From Streptomyces bluensis (GTDB lineage: Bacteria; Actinomycetota; Actinomycetes; Streptomycetales; Streptomycetaceae): 64,000 nt of DNA. The stretch covers positions 1-64,000 of the forward strand of contig NZ_BMVM01000024.1 in the NCBI RefSeq assembly GCF_014650715.1, written 5' to 3'. Made by a program: the position numbers and the translations under genes. Position 1 is the stretch's first letter. Every line of letters begins with the position of its first letter. Shown here one piece after another: positions 7,803-17,213 of this stretch. The notes under the pieces are model-generated. The model was not told where the DNA came from and ran no database searches. It saw nothing but the letters and a program-made list of their open reading frames with translations.

Positions 7803-9367
7803 GACGTCCGGCACCTCTCCACGAACCGACGGGCCACACCGGGCGAGGAGGCCCAGTGGGTGTGCAGATAACTCGCGTGCACACCGCGCTGCACGAAACC
7901 TTCGACGCGTTTCTCCGGGGCGCGCACCCCCCAGGCGGGAGCCGTCCCCGCCCCCGGCTCGACCACGGTCCGGTGGAACTCGTGCCCACGCATCCGGGTC
8001 CCGGCAGCGGCGAGCGAACTGTCGCCGATGGCGACGGCGTCCCGGTAACCGAGGCTGAGCCGCCCCGTCATGCGGGCCGTGGCGTCGAGCACTCCACACA
8101 GGGGCTGCCCGTCCAGCTCCCGGCACAGATACAGCAGCCCGGCACACTCGGCGGCCACGGGCGCACCGCCCAGCGCGAGTTCGGCAACGGCCTTGCGGAG
8201 GGGTTCGTTGGCGGAGAGCTCGGCGGCGTACACCTCGGGGAACCCCCCTCCGACGACCAGTCCGCCCGTGCCGTCGGGCAGCCCCTCGTCACGCAGCGGA
8301 TCGAAGGTGACGACTTCGGCTCCGGCGGCCGAGAGCAACTCGGCATGCTCGGCATAGGAGAAGGTGAACGCGGCCCCACCGGCAACAGCGACGATCGGCT
8401 TGGCCGTCACCTCTTGCCTGTCCGGCGCGCTCGGTCCGCCCGGCGTCCGAGAACGGTCGTCAGCCCCCTCCAGCCCGTCCGGCGCTTGAGGACAAGGCCG
8501 TTCAGGCCGGTACGGGGGTCTGGGGGCGGAGCCCCCAGGGTCGGGTACGGGAAGGGGCGGCGGGGGCGAAACTCCCAGGGCCTCAGCCGCATCCCAAGCC
8601 GCACACGACAACGCACCGGCACTCCGCGCCAACCCCACCAGCGCATCCAGATCGCACCCTCGGCGAACCTGCTCGGCAAGCGCCCGCACGGACTCCACGG
8701 CCTCCGCCCGCCGCTCCGCGACCGGAACCAGCCCGAGGTGCCGCGAGGGAGCAGCCACCCCGGCAACCCTCCGCAGCACCCCCAACACCGGCACCCCGAC
8801 GGAGTCCAACGCCTCCCGCAACAGTGCTTCGTGCCGATCGGACCCGACCTTGTTGAGGATCACGCCCCCGACCCGCACCTCCGGATCCCACGACACGAAC
8901 CCGTGCACCAGCGCCGCCACGGACCGCGCCTGCGACGAGGCGTCGACCACCAGCACGACCGGCGCCCGCAACAGCTTCGCCACCTGCGCGGTGGACGCCA
9001 GCTCACCCTCCCCGGCGGCCCCGTCGTACAGCCCCATCACACCCTCGACGACCGCGAGATCACACCCGCGCGCCCCGTGCGCGAACAACGGCCCGATCAG
9101 CTCCGGCCCGCACAGATACGCGTCGAGGTTCCGCCCCACACGCCCCGTGGCGAGCGCGTGATACCCGGGATCGATGTAGTCGGGCCCCACCTTGTGGGGA
9201 GACACGGCGAGCCCCCGCGCGGCGAACGCGGCCATCAACCCCGTGGCGACGGTGGTCTTGCCGCTGCCCGACGAGGGCGCGGCGATGACCAGCCGTGGGA
9301 CGGACGACGCGACCAGCCGTGGAACGGAGGACGAGACCAGCCGTGGGACGGACGACGAGGACGTCAC
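7799..9367 (-). CDS. cobB: Cobyrinate/hydrogenobyrinate a,c-diamide synthase
   Basis: This 522-residue CobB/CbiA protein has an N-terminal ATP-binding domain (VIAAPSSGSGKTTVATG) and a C-terminal class I glutamine amidotransferase domain with the nucleophile Cys in AAECAGLLYLCREL and the His in LHTHWASSPG. It amidates side chains a and c. Two oddities are visible. Residues 4-27 are three tandem copies of an SSVPRLV-like octapeptide. A proline-rich linker of about 50 residues between the domains is encoded by a dispersed repeat (8466-8573). The GTG start at 9367 has only a weak ribosome site, so a start inside the N-terminal repeat is possible. Confidence 0.9.
   Translation of the reverse strand: MTSSSSVPRLVSSSVPRLVASSVPRLVIAAPSSGSGKTTVATGLMAAFAARGLAVSPHKVGPDYIDPGYHALATGRVGRNLDAYLCGPELIGPLFAHGARGCDLAVVEGVMGLYDGAAGEGELASTAQVAKLLRAPVVLVVDASSQARSVAALVHGFVSWDPEVRVGGVILNKVGSDRHEALLREALDSVGVPVLGVLRRVAGVAAPSRHLGLVPVAERRAEAVESVRALAEQVRRGCDLDALVGLARSAGALSCAAWDAAEALGVSPPPPLPVPDPGGSAPRPPYRPERPCPQAPDGLEGADDRSRTPGGPSAPDRQEVTAKPIVAVAGGAAFTFSYAEHAELLSAAGAEVVTFDPLRDEGLPDGTGGLVVGGGFPEVYAAELSANEPLRKAVAELALGGAPVAAECAGLLYLCRELDGQPLCGVLDATARMTGRLSLGYRDAVAIGDSSLAAAGTRMRGHEFHRTVVEPGAGTAPAWGVRAPEKRVEGFVQRGVHASYLHTHWASSPGVARRFVERCRTS
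8466..8573. repeat. Dispersed hairpin repeat, copy 2, in frame inside cobB
   Basis: The segment contains TCCGGCGCTTGAGGAC, then the hairpin GGGGGCGGAGCCCCC near 8522-8536, then GGGGCGGCGGGGGCGA. These match, in the same order and orientation, the opening, hairpin and closing parts of the intergenic repeat at 253-418, with the middle part shortened. Here it is translated without a stop as the linker between the two CobB domains. Confidence 0.7.
9287..9358. repeat. Three 24-bp tandem repeats at the 5' end of cobB
   Basis: Near-identical 24-base units start at 9287, 9311 and 9335, each beginning GACCAGCCGTGG. They encode three copies of the octapeptide around SVPRLV at the N terminus of CobB, directly before the P-loop domain. 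The last copy is the one that aligns with the natural family start. Confidence 0.9.
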
Positions 9368-9374
9368 GACGACA

Positions 9375-9983
9375 TCACCACTCGATGCCCCGCTGGCCCT
9401 TCTGGCCCGCGTCCATCGGATGCTTGACCTTGGACATGTCGGTCACGAGGTCGGCGAAGTCGACGAGCTTCCCCGGCGCGTTCCGCCCGGTGATCACGAC
9501 ATGCTGAGTCCCCGGACGGTTCCGCAGCACGTCCACGACCTCGTCGGTGTCCACCCACCCCCAGTGCAGGGGGTACGCGAACTCGTCCAGCACGTACAGC
9601 TTGTACGTCTCGGCCGCGAGGTCCCGCTTGACCTGCTCCCACCCTTCGCGGGCCTTCTCCTCGTTGGTCGAGTTGTCACCCTGAAGGTCGCGCTGGACCC
9701 AGGACCAGCCCTCGCCCATCTTGTGCCAGTCGACGGACCCGCCCTCACCACTGGCGCCCAGCACCCGCAGCGCGTTCTCCTCGCCCACCTTCCACTTGGC
9801 CGACTTGACGAACTGGAACACCCCGATCGGCCACCCCTGGTTCCAGGCCCGCAGAGCGAGCCCGAACGCGGCGGTGGACTTGCCCTTCCCGATCCCCGTG
9901 TGCACGACGACCAGAGGCCGGTTACGGCGCTGACGCGTCGTCAGGCCGTCGTCCGGCACCACACTCGGCTGCCCCTGCGGCAC
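9375..9983 (-). CDS. cobO: Cob(I)yrinic acid a,c-diamide adenosyltransferase
   Basis: This 202-residue CobO/BtuR-family enzyme transfers the 5'-deoxyadenosyl group of ATP to Co(I) corrinoid. The nucleotide-binding loop is VHTGIGKGKSTAAFGLA, and WNQGWPIGVFQFVKSAKW and VVITGRNAP are typical of the family. The GTG start at 9983 shares one base with the TAG stop of the upstream chelatase gene. Its stop is only seven bases from the cobB start, so the three are translated together. Confidence 0.94.
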   Translation of the reverse strand: MPQGQPSVVPDDGLTTRQRRNRPLVVVHTGIGKGKSTAAFGLALRAWNQGWPIGVFQFVKSAKWKVGEENALRVLGASGEGGSVDWHKMGEGWSWVQRDLQGDNSTNEEKAREGWEQVKRDLAAETYKLYVLDEFAYPLHWGWVDTDEVVDVLRNRPGTQHVVITGRNAPGKLVDFADLVTDMSKVKHPMDAGQKGQRGIEW

Positions 9984-12031
9984 TACGCGGCCCTCCTTGA
10001 ACTCCCCTGGACTTCCTTGACCAGCCCGGCGATCGAGTCCGCCCGCAACGCGTCGAGCGTCACCGCCGTACCACCGAGCTCACCCGCCAGCCGCCCGGCG
10101 AGCCCCAGCCGCACCGGACCGGACTCGCAGTCGACGACCACGGACGCCACGCCCTCGGCCGCGAACAGCCGCGCGGCCCGCCCGGCCAAGGCGACCGGCT
10201 CGGGGCCACCGGTGGCCCGCCCGTCGGTCACGACCACGACCAGCGCCCGCCGCGCCGGGTCCCGCAGCCGTTCCACCCGCAGCACGTCATGGGCCTTCAA
10301 CAGCCCCGCGGCCAACGGAGTCCGCCCACCCGTCGGCAACGACTCCAGCCGGACGGCCGCCGCGTCCACGGACGACGTGGGCGGCAGCGCCACATCGGCG
10401 GCCGCACCCCGGAACGTCACCAGCCCCACCTTGTCCCGCCGCTGATAGGCGTCCAGCAGCAGCGAGAGAACAGCCCCCTTCACGGCACTCATCCGCTGCC
10501 GCGCCGCCATCGACCCGGAGGCGTCCACGACGAACAGCACCAGGTTCCCCTCACGCCCCTCACGGGTCGCCTGCCGCAGATCGTCCCGGCGCACGACCAG
10601 CCCCGGCCCCGAGCGCCCACGCGCCCGCTGATACGGCGCGGCAGCCCGCACGGTCGCCGCCAGGTGCAACTTGGTGAGCGCCCCCCGGGGCCGCCGGGCA
10701 CCCGTCGTCCGCCCGTGCTCCGTCCGCGCCCGCGAACGCCGCCCGGCGGCACCCTCACCGATGCCCGGCACGCTCAGCACCTTGGTGCGGAAGGGCTCGG
10801 AGGCCCGTACGGCGGACTGATCGGAGCTCCCCGACGCGAGGGGCTCGCCGCTCTCCCCGGCCTCGGGCCGCGCACCCGTGTCCCCGCCCTGCGGTCCGGC
10901 GTCCGGCGCCGGCTGCCCGCCGCCCCCGCCGCCCCCGCCGGGCCCGGGGTCGTCGGGCCCGGGGTCGTCGTCTCGATCACTGTCTCGATCAGTGTCTCGA
11001 TCGCCGTTTCGATCGTCGTCTCCGGAGAATTCCTCCAGCGTCTCGTCGAGCTTGTCCTCGTCGAGTCCCGGCGCGTCAAAGGGGTTACGGCGCCTGCGGT
11101 GCGGCAGCGCGAGCAGCGCCGCCTGCCGGACGTCCTCGGCGAGCACGTCCGTCCGCCCGGCCCACGCGGCGAGCGCGGTCGCCGTCCGGGCCATCACGAT
11201 GTCGGCCCGCATACCGTCCACCTCGAAGGCCGCGCAGGTCGCCGCGATCTGCCGCAGCGCCCCGTCGCCCAGCCGCACCGACGGCAGCAACGCCCGAGCG
11301 GCCACGATCCGCGCCCGCACGGCAGCCTCCTCGCCGGCCCAGCGCGCCGCGAAGCCCGCCGGGTCGTCGTCGTACGCGAGCCGCCGCCGCACGACCTCCA
11401 CCCGCTGCTCGGGCTCCCGCGAGGCCGCGACCTCCACGGTCAGCCCGAACCGGTCGAGCAACTGCGGCCGCAGCTCGCCTTCTTCGGGGTTCATGGTGCC
11501 TACCAGCAGGAACTTCGACGCATGCCGAACGGAAACACCTTCGCGTTCAACATAGGAGGCGCCCATGGCGGCGGCGTCCAACAAGAGGTCGACGAGGTGG
11601 TCATGGAGCAAATTGACCTCGTCGACGTACAGGATCCCGCGGTGCGCCTCCGCGAGGAGCCCCGGCTCGAAGGCCTTCACGCCCTCCGCGAGTGCCCGCT
11701 CGATGTCCAGGGCGCCCACGAGCCGGTCCTCGGAGGCGCCGACGGGCAGTTCGACCATGCGCGCGGGACGCGCCGCACCGGGGCCGGTCTCGTGCGGCCC
11801 GTCCGGGCACGCGGGGTCCGGCGCCCCCGGAGCACACGAGAAACGGCACCCGGCGACGACGTCCACCTCCGGCAGAAGCGCCGACAGGGCACGTACCGCC
11901 GTGGACTTGGCGGTGCCCTTCTCACCCCGCACGAGCACACCGCCGACCGCCGGCGACACCGCGTTCAGCAGCAGCGCGAGCCGCAGGTCGTCCTGGCCGA
12001 CGACCGCCGTGAACGGAAACGGAACACTCAC
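9983..12031 (-). CDS. Putative cobaltochelatase subunit, fused ChlI/ChlD type (AAA + vWA)
   Basis: This 682-residue protein combines an N-terminal AAA ATPase (Walker A in RGEKGTAKSTAVRAL, Walker B-like ILYVDEVNLLHDH) with a C-terminal von Willebrand A domain carrying the MIDAS motif in FVVDASGSMAARQ. Between them is an acidic, glycine-rich linker with a DRDx repeat. The architecture is that of the magnesium-chelatase I and D subunits joined. Beside cobN it is the likely ATPase partner of CobN for ATP-driven cobalt insertion into hydrogenobyrinate diamide, replacing CobS/CobT. It overlaps the cobN stop by four bases. Confidence 0.88.
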   Translation of the reverse strand: MSVPFPFTAVVGQDDLRLALLLNAVSPAVGGVLVRGEKGTAKSTAVRALSALLPEVDVVAGCRFSCAPGAPDPACPDGPHETGPGAARPARMVELPVGASEDRLVGALDIERALAEGVKAFEPGLLAEAHRGILYVDEVNLLHDHLVDLLLDAAAMGASYVEREGVSVRHASKFLLVGTMNPEEGELRPQLLDRFGLTVEVAASREPEQRVEVVRRRLAYDDDPAGFAARWAGEEAAVRARIVAARALLPSVRLGDGALRQIAATCAAFEVDGMRADIVMARTATALAAWAGRTDVLAEDVRQAALLALPHRRRRNPFDAPGLDEDKLDETLEEFSGDDDRNGDRDTDRDSDRDDDPGPDDPGPGGGGGGGGQPAPDAGPQGGDTGARPEAGESGEPLASGSSDQSAVRASEPFRTKVLSVPGIGEGAAGRRSRARTEHGRTTGARRPRGALTKLHLAATVRAAAPYQRARGRSGPGLVVRRDDLRQATREGREGNLVLFVVDASGSMAARQRMSAVKGAVLSLLLDAYQRRDKVGLVTFRGAAADVALPPTSSVDAAAVRLESLPTGGRTPLAAGLLKAHDVLRVERLRDPARRALVVVVTDGRATGGPEPVALAGRAARLFAAEGVASVVVDCESGPVRLGLAGRLAGELGGTAVTLDALRADSIAGLVKEVQGSSRRAA
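10975..11014. repeat. 12-bp tandem repeat with GATC in each unit, chelatase linker
   Basis: GATC occurs at 10975, 10987, 10999 and 11011, an exact 12-base period, within units close to GTCTCGATCACT. In the gene they encode the repeated tetrapeptide DRDx in the acidic linker between the AAA and vWA domains. Confidence 0.88.
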
Positions 12032-15000
12032 TGGTCGTCGCCCTCCACGTCACCCTCCAGATCGCCTTCGAGTTCCAGATACGTGGCGCGCAGCCGCTCC
12101 AGCGTGCCGGCGTCCGGCTCCGCCCACAGCCCCCGGTCCGCCGCCTCCAGCAGCCGCTCGGTGATGCCGCGCAGCGCCCACGGGTTGGACTTCTTCATGA
12201 AGTCCCGGTTCTCCGCGTCGAAGACGTACTCCGCGCTGAGCTTCTCGTACATCCAGTCGTCCACGACCCCGGCCGTGGCGTCGTACCCGAACAGATAGTC
12301 GACGGTGGCCGCCATCTCGAAGGCGCCCTTGTAGCCGTGGCGCCGCATCGCGGCCATCCAGCGCGGGTTGACCACGCGGGCGCGGAAGACGCGGTGGGTC
12401 TCCTCGCCCAGCGTCCGGGTCTTCACCTGGTCCGGTACGGCCGAGTCACCGACGTACGCCTCCGGGCTGGCTCCCGTCAGATGGCGCACCATCGCGACCA
12501 TGCCGCCGTGGTACTGGAAGTAGTCGTCCGCGTCGACGAGGTCGTGCTCGCGGGTGTCGACGTTCTTCGCGGCGACCGCGATCCGCCGGAACGCCGTCTC
12601 CATGTCCCCGCGCGCCGCCCGCCCGTCGAGCCCGCGCCCGTACGCGTAACCGCCCCACACCGCGTACACCTCGGCGAGGTCGGCGTCCGAACGCCAGTTG
12701 CGGGCGTCGATCAGCGGCAGCAGACCGGCTCCGTACGCGCCCGGCTTCGAGCCGAAGACGCGGGCCGTCGCGCGCCGTCGGTCGCCGTGCTCGGCGGTGT
12801 CCTCGTCGGCGTGGGCCCGTACGAAGTTCTGGTCGGCCGGCTCGTCCAGCTCCGCGACCGCCCGCACCGCGTCGTCGATCAGTCCCACCACGTGCGGGAA
12901 CGCGTCCCGGAAGAAGCCGGAGATGCGGACCGTGACATCGATGCGCGGCCGGCCGAGCTCCGCCAGGGGCACGATCTCGAAGCCGGTCACCCGGCGCGAG
13001 GCGTCGTCCCAGACAGGGCGGCAGCCGAGCAGCGCGAGGATCTCCGCGATGTCGTCGCCCTGGGTGCGCATCGCGGACGTTCCCCAGACGGTGAGGCCGA
13101 CGGACTTCGGATACGCACCGGTGTCCTGGAGATACCGCTGGACGAGGGAGTCCGCGAGCGACTGGCCGACCTCCCAGCTCAGCCGGGACGGAATGGCCTT
13201 GGGGTCGACGGAGTAGAAGTTCCGGCCGGTCGGCAGGACGTTGACGAGCCCGCGCGTGGGCGAGCCCGACGGGCCCGCCGGGACGTAGCCGCCGTCGAGC
13301 GCCTTGAGGATGTGGCCGATCTCGTCGGTGGTGCGGGCGAGCCGGGGCACGACCTCCGTGCACGCGAACTCCAGCACGGCCATGGCAGCGGGGAGTTCGG
13401 TACCGAGTACGTCCCTTAGCAGCGCCCCGATCTCCCCGACCGCCCAGTCCCGCTCCTCCATGCCCTCCGCGATCCGCCGGCACAGCTGCTCCAGCAGGTC
13501 GACGGCGTCGGCGGCCGTGCGGGACGGCCCCTCGGCCAGGTCCGTCAGCTCGGCCGGCACCTTCACCGGCGCTCCGGGCTCGGCCAGCAGTTCCTTCTCG
13601 ACCAGCCCGAAGTGCTCGGCCAGGCAGGCGCGCAGCCCCGGCAGGGCGTTCGCCCGCCCGCCCCACACCTGGGAGGCGCGCAGCACGGCGAGGACCAGGT
13701 TCACGCGCGGCTCGCCGACCGGGCCGCCACCGAGGATGTGCAGACCGTCGCGGATCTGCACGTCCTTGATCTCGCACAGATAGCCGTCGATGTGCATGAC
13801 GAACTCGTCGAAGTCGCCGTCGTCCGGCTGCTCGTCGACGTGCAGGTCGTGGTGCAGTTCGGCGGCCTTGACCAGCGTCCAGATCTGGGCGCGGACGGCC
13901 GGGGCCTTCGCCGGGTCCAGGTCCGACACGAGCGCGTACTCGTCGAGGAGCTGCTCCAGCTTGGCCAGGTCGCCGTAGGTGTCGGCGCGCGCCATGGGCG
14001 GTACCAGGTGGTCGACGACCGTGGCGTGCCCGCGGCGCTTGGCCTGGGTGCCCTCACCGGGGTCGTTGACGATGAAGGGGTAGATCAGGGGCAGGTCGCC
14101 GAGGACGGCGTCCGGTGCGCACCCGCGCGACAGCCCCAGTCCCTTGCCGGGCAGCCACTCCATCGTGCCGTGCTTGCCCATGTGCACGATCGCGTCGGCG
14201 CCGAACCCCCCTTCCGATGGCGCGGCCTCCAGCCACCGGTAGGCCGCCATGTAGTGGTGCGAGGGCGGCATGTCCGGGTCGTGGTAGATCGCGATCGGGT
14301 TCTCGCCGAAACCGCGCGGCGGCTGGATCATGACGACGACGTTCCCGAACCGGAGGGAGGCCAGCACGATGTCGTCGCCGTCCACGTACAGCGAGCCCGG
14401 TGGCTCGCCCCACGCTTCCACCATCCCGTCGCGCAGTTCGGGGTCGAGCCGGTCGAACCACGCGCGGTAGTCGGCCAGCGGCACGCGCGCGGGCGCGGCG
14501 GCGAGCTGCTCCTCCGTCAGCCACTCGACGTCGTGACCGCCGGCCTCGATCAGCCGGTGGATCAACTCGTCGCCGCCGGAGGGGTATGCGGTGAGCGAGT
14601 ACCCCGCGTCGCGGAGGGCGTCCAGCACCCGTACCGCCGAGGCGGGCGTGTCGAGGCCGACCGCGTTGCCGACGCGCGAGTGCTTCGTCGGGTACGCGGT
14701 GAAGACGAGGGCGATCTTCTTGTCGGCGTTCTTCTTGTGCCTCAGTCGTGCGTGGCGTACGGCGATCCCGGCGACCCGGCCGGCCCGTTCCGGGTCGGCG
14801 ACGTACACCGGGACGTCGTCCGGCCCCTGCTCCTTGAACGAGAACGGGACCGTGACGATCCGCCCGTCGAACTCCGGTATCGCGACCTGCATCGCCGCGT
14901 CCATGGGGGAGAGGGCGGCATCGGACCCGTCCCAGGCGCTCCTCGACGAGGTCAGGCAGAGGCCCTGGAGCACGGGGATGCCGAGGTCGGCGAGCGCCCC

Positions 15001-15708
15001 GATGTCCCAGGACTCCTCGTCCCCGCCGGCCGACGCCTGCGAGGCGTGGGTGCCGCCGGCCGCGAGCACCGTGGCGACGAGCGTGTCGGCCCGCCCGAGG
15101 AGCTCGTACAGCCCGGCGTCCGCACCGCGCAGCGAACCGCAGTAGACGGGGAGGGCGTTGGCGCCGCGCGCCTCGATGGCGTCGCACAGGGTGTCCACGA
15201 AGGCGGTGTTGCCGCTCAGTTCGTGGGCCCGGTAGAAGAGGACGCCGACGGTGGGGCGGCCCTCGATCAGGGGACGTTCGCCATGGACGCCGTACTCGGG
15301 CATCTTGTGCGGCTCGTCGAAGCCCTCACCGGTGAGCAGCACGGTGTCGGAGAGGAACCGGGCCAGTTCGGTGAGGTTGGCGGGGCCGCCCTCGACGAGG
15401 TACCGCAGCGCCTGAGCCACCACCCCCGCGGGCACCGACGACTCGGCCATCAACTCCGCGTCCGGCAGGGCCTCCCCGCCGAGCAGCACGGTCGGGACAC
15501 CGGACGTCCTGAGCGCGGCCAGCCCGTCCTCCCAGGCGCGCTTGCCGCCCAGCAGCCGTACGACGGCGATGTCCACGCCCTCGATCAGCCCCGGCAGCTC
15601 CTCGGCGACATCGACGCGGGTCGGGTTGCCGATCCGGTACGGGGCGCCGGAGGCGCGGGCCGCCAGCAGATCGGTGTCGGCGGTCGACAACAACAACACT
15701 GTGCTCAT
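12028..15708 (-). CDS. cobN: Cobaltochelatase large subunit CobN
   Basis: This 1226-residue protein belongs to the CobN/BchH family, the tetrapyrrole- and metal-binding subunit of ATP-dependent chelatases. It starts MSTVLLLSTADTDLLAAR and contains the conserved histidine-rich YHDPDMPPSHHYMAAYRW and the MGKHGTMEWLPGK block. It inserts cobalt into hydrogenobyrinate a,c-diamide. The ATG at 15708 overlaps the cobQ stop (ATGA); the upstream in-frame extension lies within cobQ and is rejected. Its stop overlaps the ChlID-like partner. Confidence 0.95.
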   Translation of the reverse strand: MSTVLLLSTADTDLLAARASGAPYRIGNPTRVDVAEELPGLIEGVDIAVVRLLGGKRAWEDGLAALRTSGVPTVLLGGEALPDAELMAESSVPAGVVAQALRYLVEGGPANLTELARFLSDTVLLTGEGFDEPHKMPEYGVHGERPLIEGRPTVGVLFYRAHELSGNTAFVDTLCDAIEARGANALPVYCGSLRGADAGLYELLGRADTLVATVLAAGGTHASQASAGGDEESWDIGALADLGIPVLQGLCLTSSRSAWDGSDAALSPMDAAMQVAIPEFDGRIVTVPFSFKEQGPDDVPVYVADPERAGRVAGIAVRHARLRHKKNADKKIALVFTAYPTKHSRVGNAVGLDTPASAVRVLDALRDAGYSLTAYPSGGDELIHRLIEAGGHDVEWLTEEQLAAAPARVPLADYRAWFDRLDPELRDGMVEAWGEPPGSLYVDGDDIVLASLRFGNVVVMIQPPRGFGENPIAIYHDPDMPPSHHYMAAYRWLEAAPSEGGFGADAIVHMGKHGTMEWLPGKGLGLSRGCAPDAVLGDLPLIYPFIVNDPGEGTQAKRRGHATVVDHLVPPMARADTYGDLAKLEQLLDEYALVSDLDPAKAPAVRAQIWTLVKAAELHHDLHVDEQPDDGDFDEFVMHIDGYLCEIKDVQIRDGLHILGGGPVGEPRVNLVLAVLRASQVWGGRANALPGLRACLAEHFGLVEKELLAEPGAPVKVPAELTDLAEGPSRTAADAVDLLEQLCRRIAEGMEERDWAVGEIGALLRDVLGTELPAAMAVLEFACTEVVPRLARTTDEIGHILKALDGGYVPAGPSGSPTRGLVNVLPTGRNFYSVDPKAIPSRLSWEVGQSLADSLVQRYLQDTGAYPKSVGLTVWGTSAMRTQGDDIAEILALLGCRPVWDDASRRVTGFEIVPLAELGRPRIDVTVRISGFFRDAFPHVVGLIDDAVRAVAELDEPADQNFVRAHADEDTAEHGDRRRATARVFGSKPGAYGAGLLPLIDARNWRSDADLAEVYAVWGGYAYGRGLDGRAARGDMETAFRRIAVAAKNVDTREHDLVDADDYFQYHGGMVAMVRHLTGASPEAYVGDSAVPDQVKTRTLGEETHRVFRARVVNPRWMAAMRRHGYKGAFEMAATVDYLFGYDATAGVVDDWMYEKLSAEYVFDAENRDFMKKSNPWALRGITERLLEAADRGLWAEPDAGTLERLRATYLELEGDLEGDVEGDDQ

Positions 15709-17213
15709 GCGGGCGCTCCCGGTGGAATGAAGGGCAGTCCTTGCGGCGCGCCCGACTCGATGAGCCGCCACAGCGCGTCCGTGTCCGCGTGTTCCTCGAT
15801 CAGGTCGCCGAGCCGGTCGAGTTGTTCCTCGCGGAGCGCGGCGAACGACGTGCCGGGGGCCGGCACGAAGCGGCGCCCCGCGGCGGCGGCCACCTCGCGC
15901 AGGAAGGCCCGCCGGAAACCGTCCGACTCCAGCGAGCCGTGCCAGTGCGTGCCCCAGACGGCACCGACCCGGCACCCGTCCAGGAAGGTTTCACCGCCCG
16001 TGACGTCGGCGACCCCGTGGTGGATCTCGTACCCCTCGACGTGCTCGCCGAGGGCCTCGCCGACGGGACGGGTGAGGGTCTTCTCGCGGGCGAACCGCAC
16101 CCGCACGGGCAGGATCCCGAGGCCGTCCACCTGGCCTGCCCGGGACTCGACGTCGTCCTCGATGTGCTCGCCGAGGATCTGGAAGCCGCCGCAGACGCCG
16201 AGCACGGGGCGGCCGTCGGCGGCCCTGCGCACGAGCGCGTCGGCGAGCCCGCGCTCCCGCAGCCACTGAAGGGCACGGACGGTTCCCCGGGTGCCGGGGA
16301 CCACCACCAGGTCCGCGTCGGCGAGTTCCTCGGCCCGGTCCACGAACCGCACGACGACGCCGGGTTCGGCGGCGAGCGCGTCCACGTCGGTGAAGTTGGA
16401 CATGAGCGGGATCGCGCAGACGGCGACCCGTAGCACGTCCTGGCCGACGGGGGGAGCGACGTTCGACTCCCGCACGGTCCCCCGCAGGGAGACCGCCATC
16501 CCGTCCTCCTCGTCGATCCCGAGCCCGTGCCGGAAGGGCAGGACGCCGTACGTGCGCCGGCCGGTGAGCCCGTGCAGCATGTCCAGTCCGGGCTCCAGCA
16601 GGGACACGTCCCCGCGGAACTTGTTGACGAGGAAGCCGGCCACCAACTCCTGGTCCTCGGGCGACAGCAGCGCGACCGTTCCGAAGAACGAGGCGAACAC
16701 ACCCCCGCGGTCGATGTCACCGACCACCAGCACGGGAAGCCGCGCGTTGCGCGCGATGCCCATGTTCACGATGTCCGTCCGCCGCAGATTGATCTCGGCG
16801 GGACTCCCCGCGCCCTCACAGATCACCGCGTCATACGTGCCCCGCAACTCGGCGAGACAGTCCAGCACGGTCCCGAGCAGCTTCTGCTGCCGCCCCCCGT
16901 GATAGCCGCGGGCGCTCAACTCACCCACGGGCTTGCCCAGCAGCACGACCTGGCTGCTGCGCTCACCGCCGGGCTTCAGCAGCACGGGGTTCATCAGCGC
17001 GGTCGGCTCGACACGGCACGCCTGCGCCTGCATGGCCTGTGCCCGCCCGATCTCCGCGCCCTCCCGCGTCACGAACGAGTTGAGGGACATGTTCTGCGCC
17101 TTGAAGGGCGCGACCTTGACCCCCTGCCGCACGAGCCAACGGCAGATCCCGGCGGTCACGACGCTCTTGCCGGCGTCGGAGGTGGTGCCGGCGACCAGAA
17201 GACCACCACTCAC
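15705..17213 (-). CDS. cobQ: Cobyric acid synthase
   Basis: This 502-residue CobQ/CbiP has an N-terminal BioD-like ATPase (LLVAGTTSDAGKSVVTAG) and a C-terminal glutamine amidotransferase domain with nucleophile Cys in VLGVCGGFQILGEHI and a His in VWGTHWHGSLESDGFRR. It amidates side chains b, d, e and g using glutamine and ATP. The GTG start at 17213 overlaps the cbiB stop. Sequence further upstream in the same frame lies antiparallel in phase to cbiB and has no family resemblance. Confidence 0.95.
   Translation of the reverse strand: MSGGLLVAGTTSDAGKSVVTAGICRWLVRQGVKVAPFKAQNMSLNSFVTREGAEIGRAQAMQAQACRVEPTALMNPVLLKPGGERSSQVVLLGKPVGELSARGYHGGRQQKLLGTVLDCLAELRGTYDAVICEGAGSPAEINLRRTDIVNMGIARNARLPVLVVGDIDRGGVFASFFGTVALLSPEDQELVAGFLVNKFRGDVSLLEPGLDMLHGLTGRRTYGVLPFRHGLGIDEEDGMAVSLRGTVRESNVAPPVGQDVLRVAVCAIPLMSNFTDVDALAAEPGVVVRFVDRAEELADADLVVVPGTRGTVRALQWLRERGLADALVRRAADGRPVLGVCGGFQILGEHIEDDVESRAGQVDGLGILPVRVRFAREKTLTRPVGEALGEHVEGYEIHHGVADVTGGETFLDGCRVGAVWGTHWHGSLESDGFRRAFLREVAAAAGRRFVPAPGTSFAALREEQLDRLGDLIEEHADTDALWRLIESGAPQGLPFIPPGAPA

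Noticed and set aside
10289..12298. 669-codon plus-strand open frame opposite the ChlID-like gene
   Set aside because: The composition is low-complexity and it lies wholly antisense to a recognisable AAA-vWA protein.
13612..16269. 885-codon plus-strand open frame opposite cobN and cobQ
   Set aside because: An antisense shadow with no protein-like motifs; the opposite strand encodes conserved CobN and CobQ.
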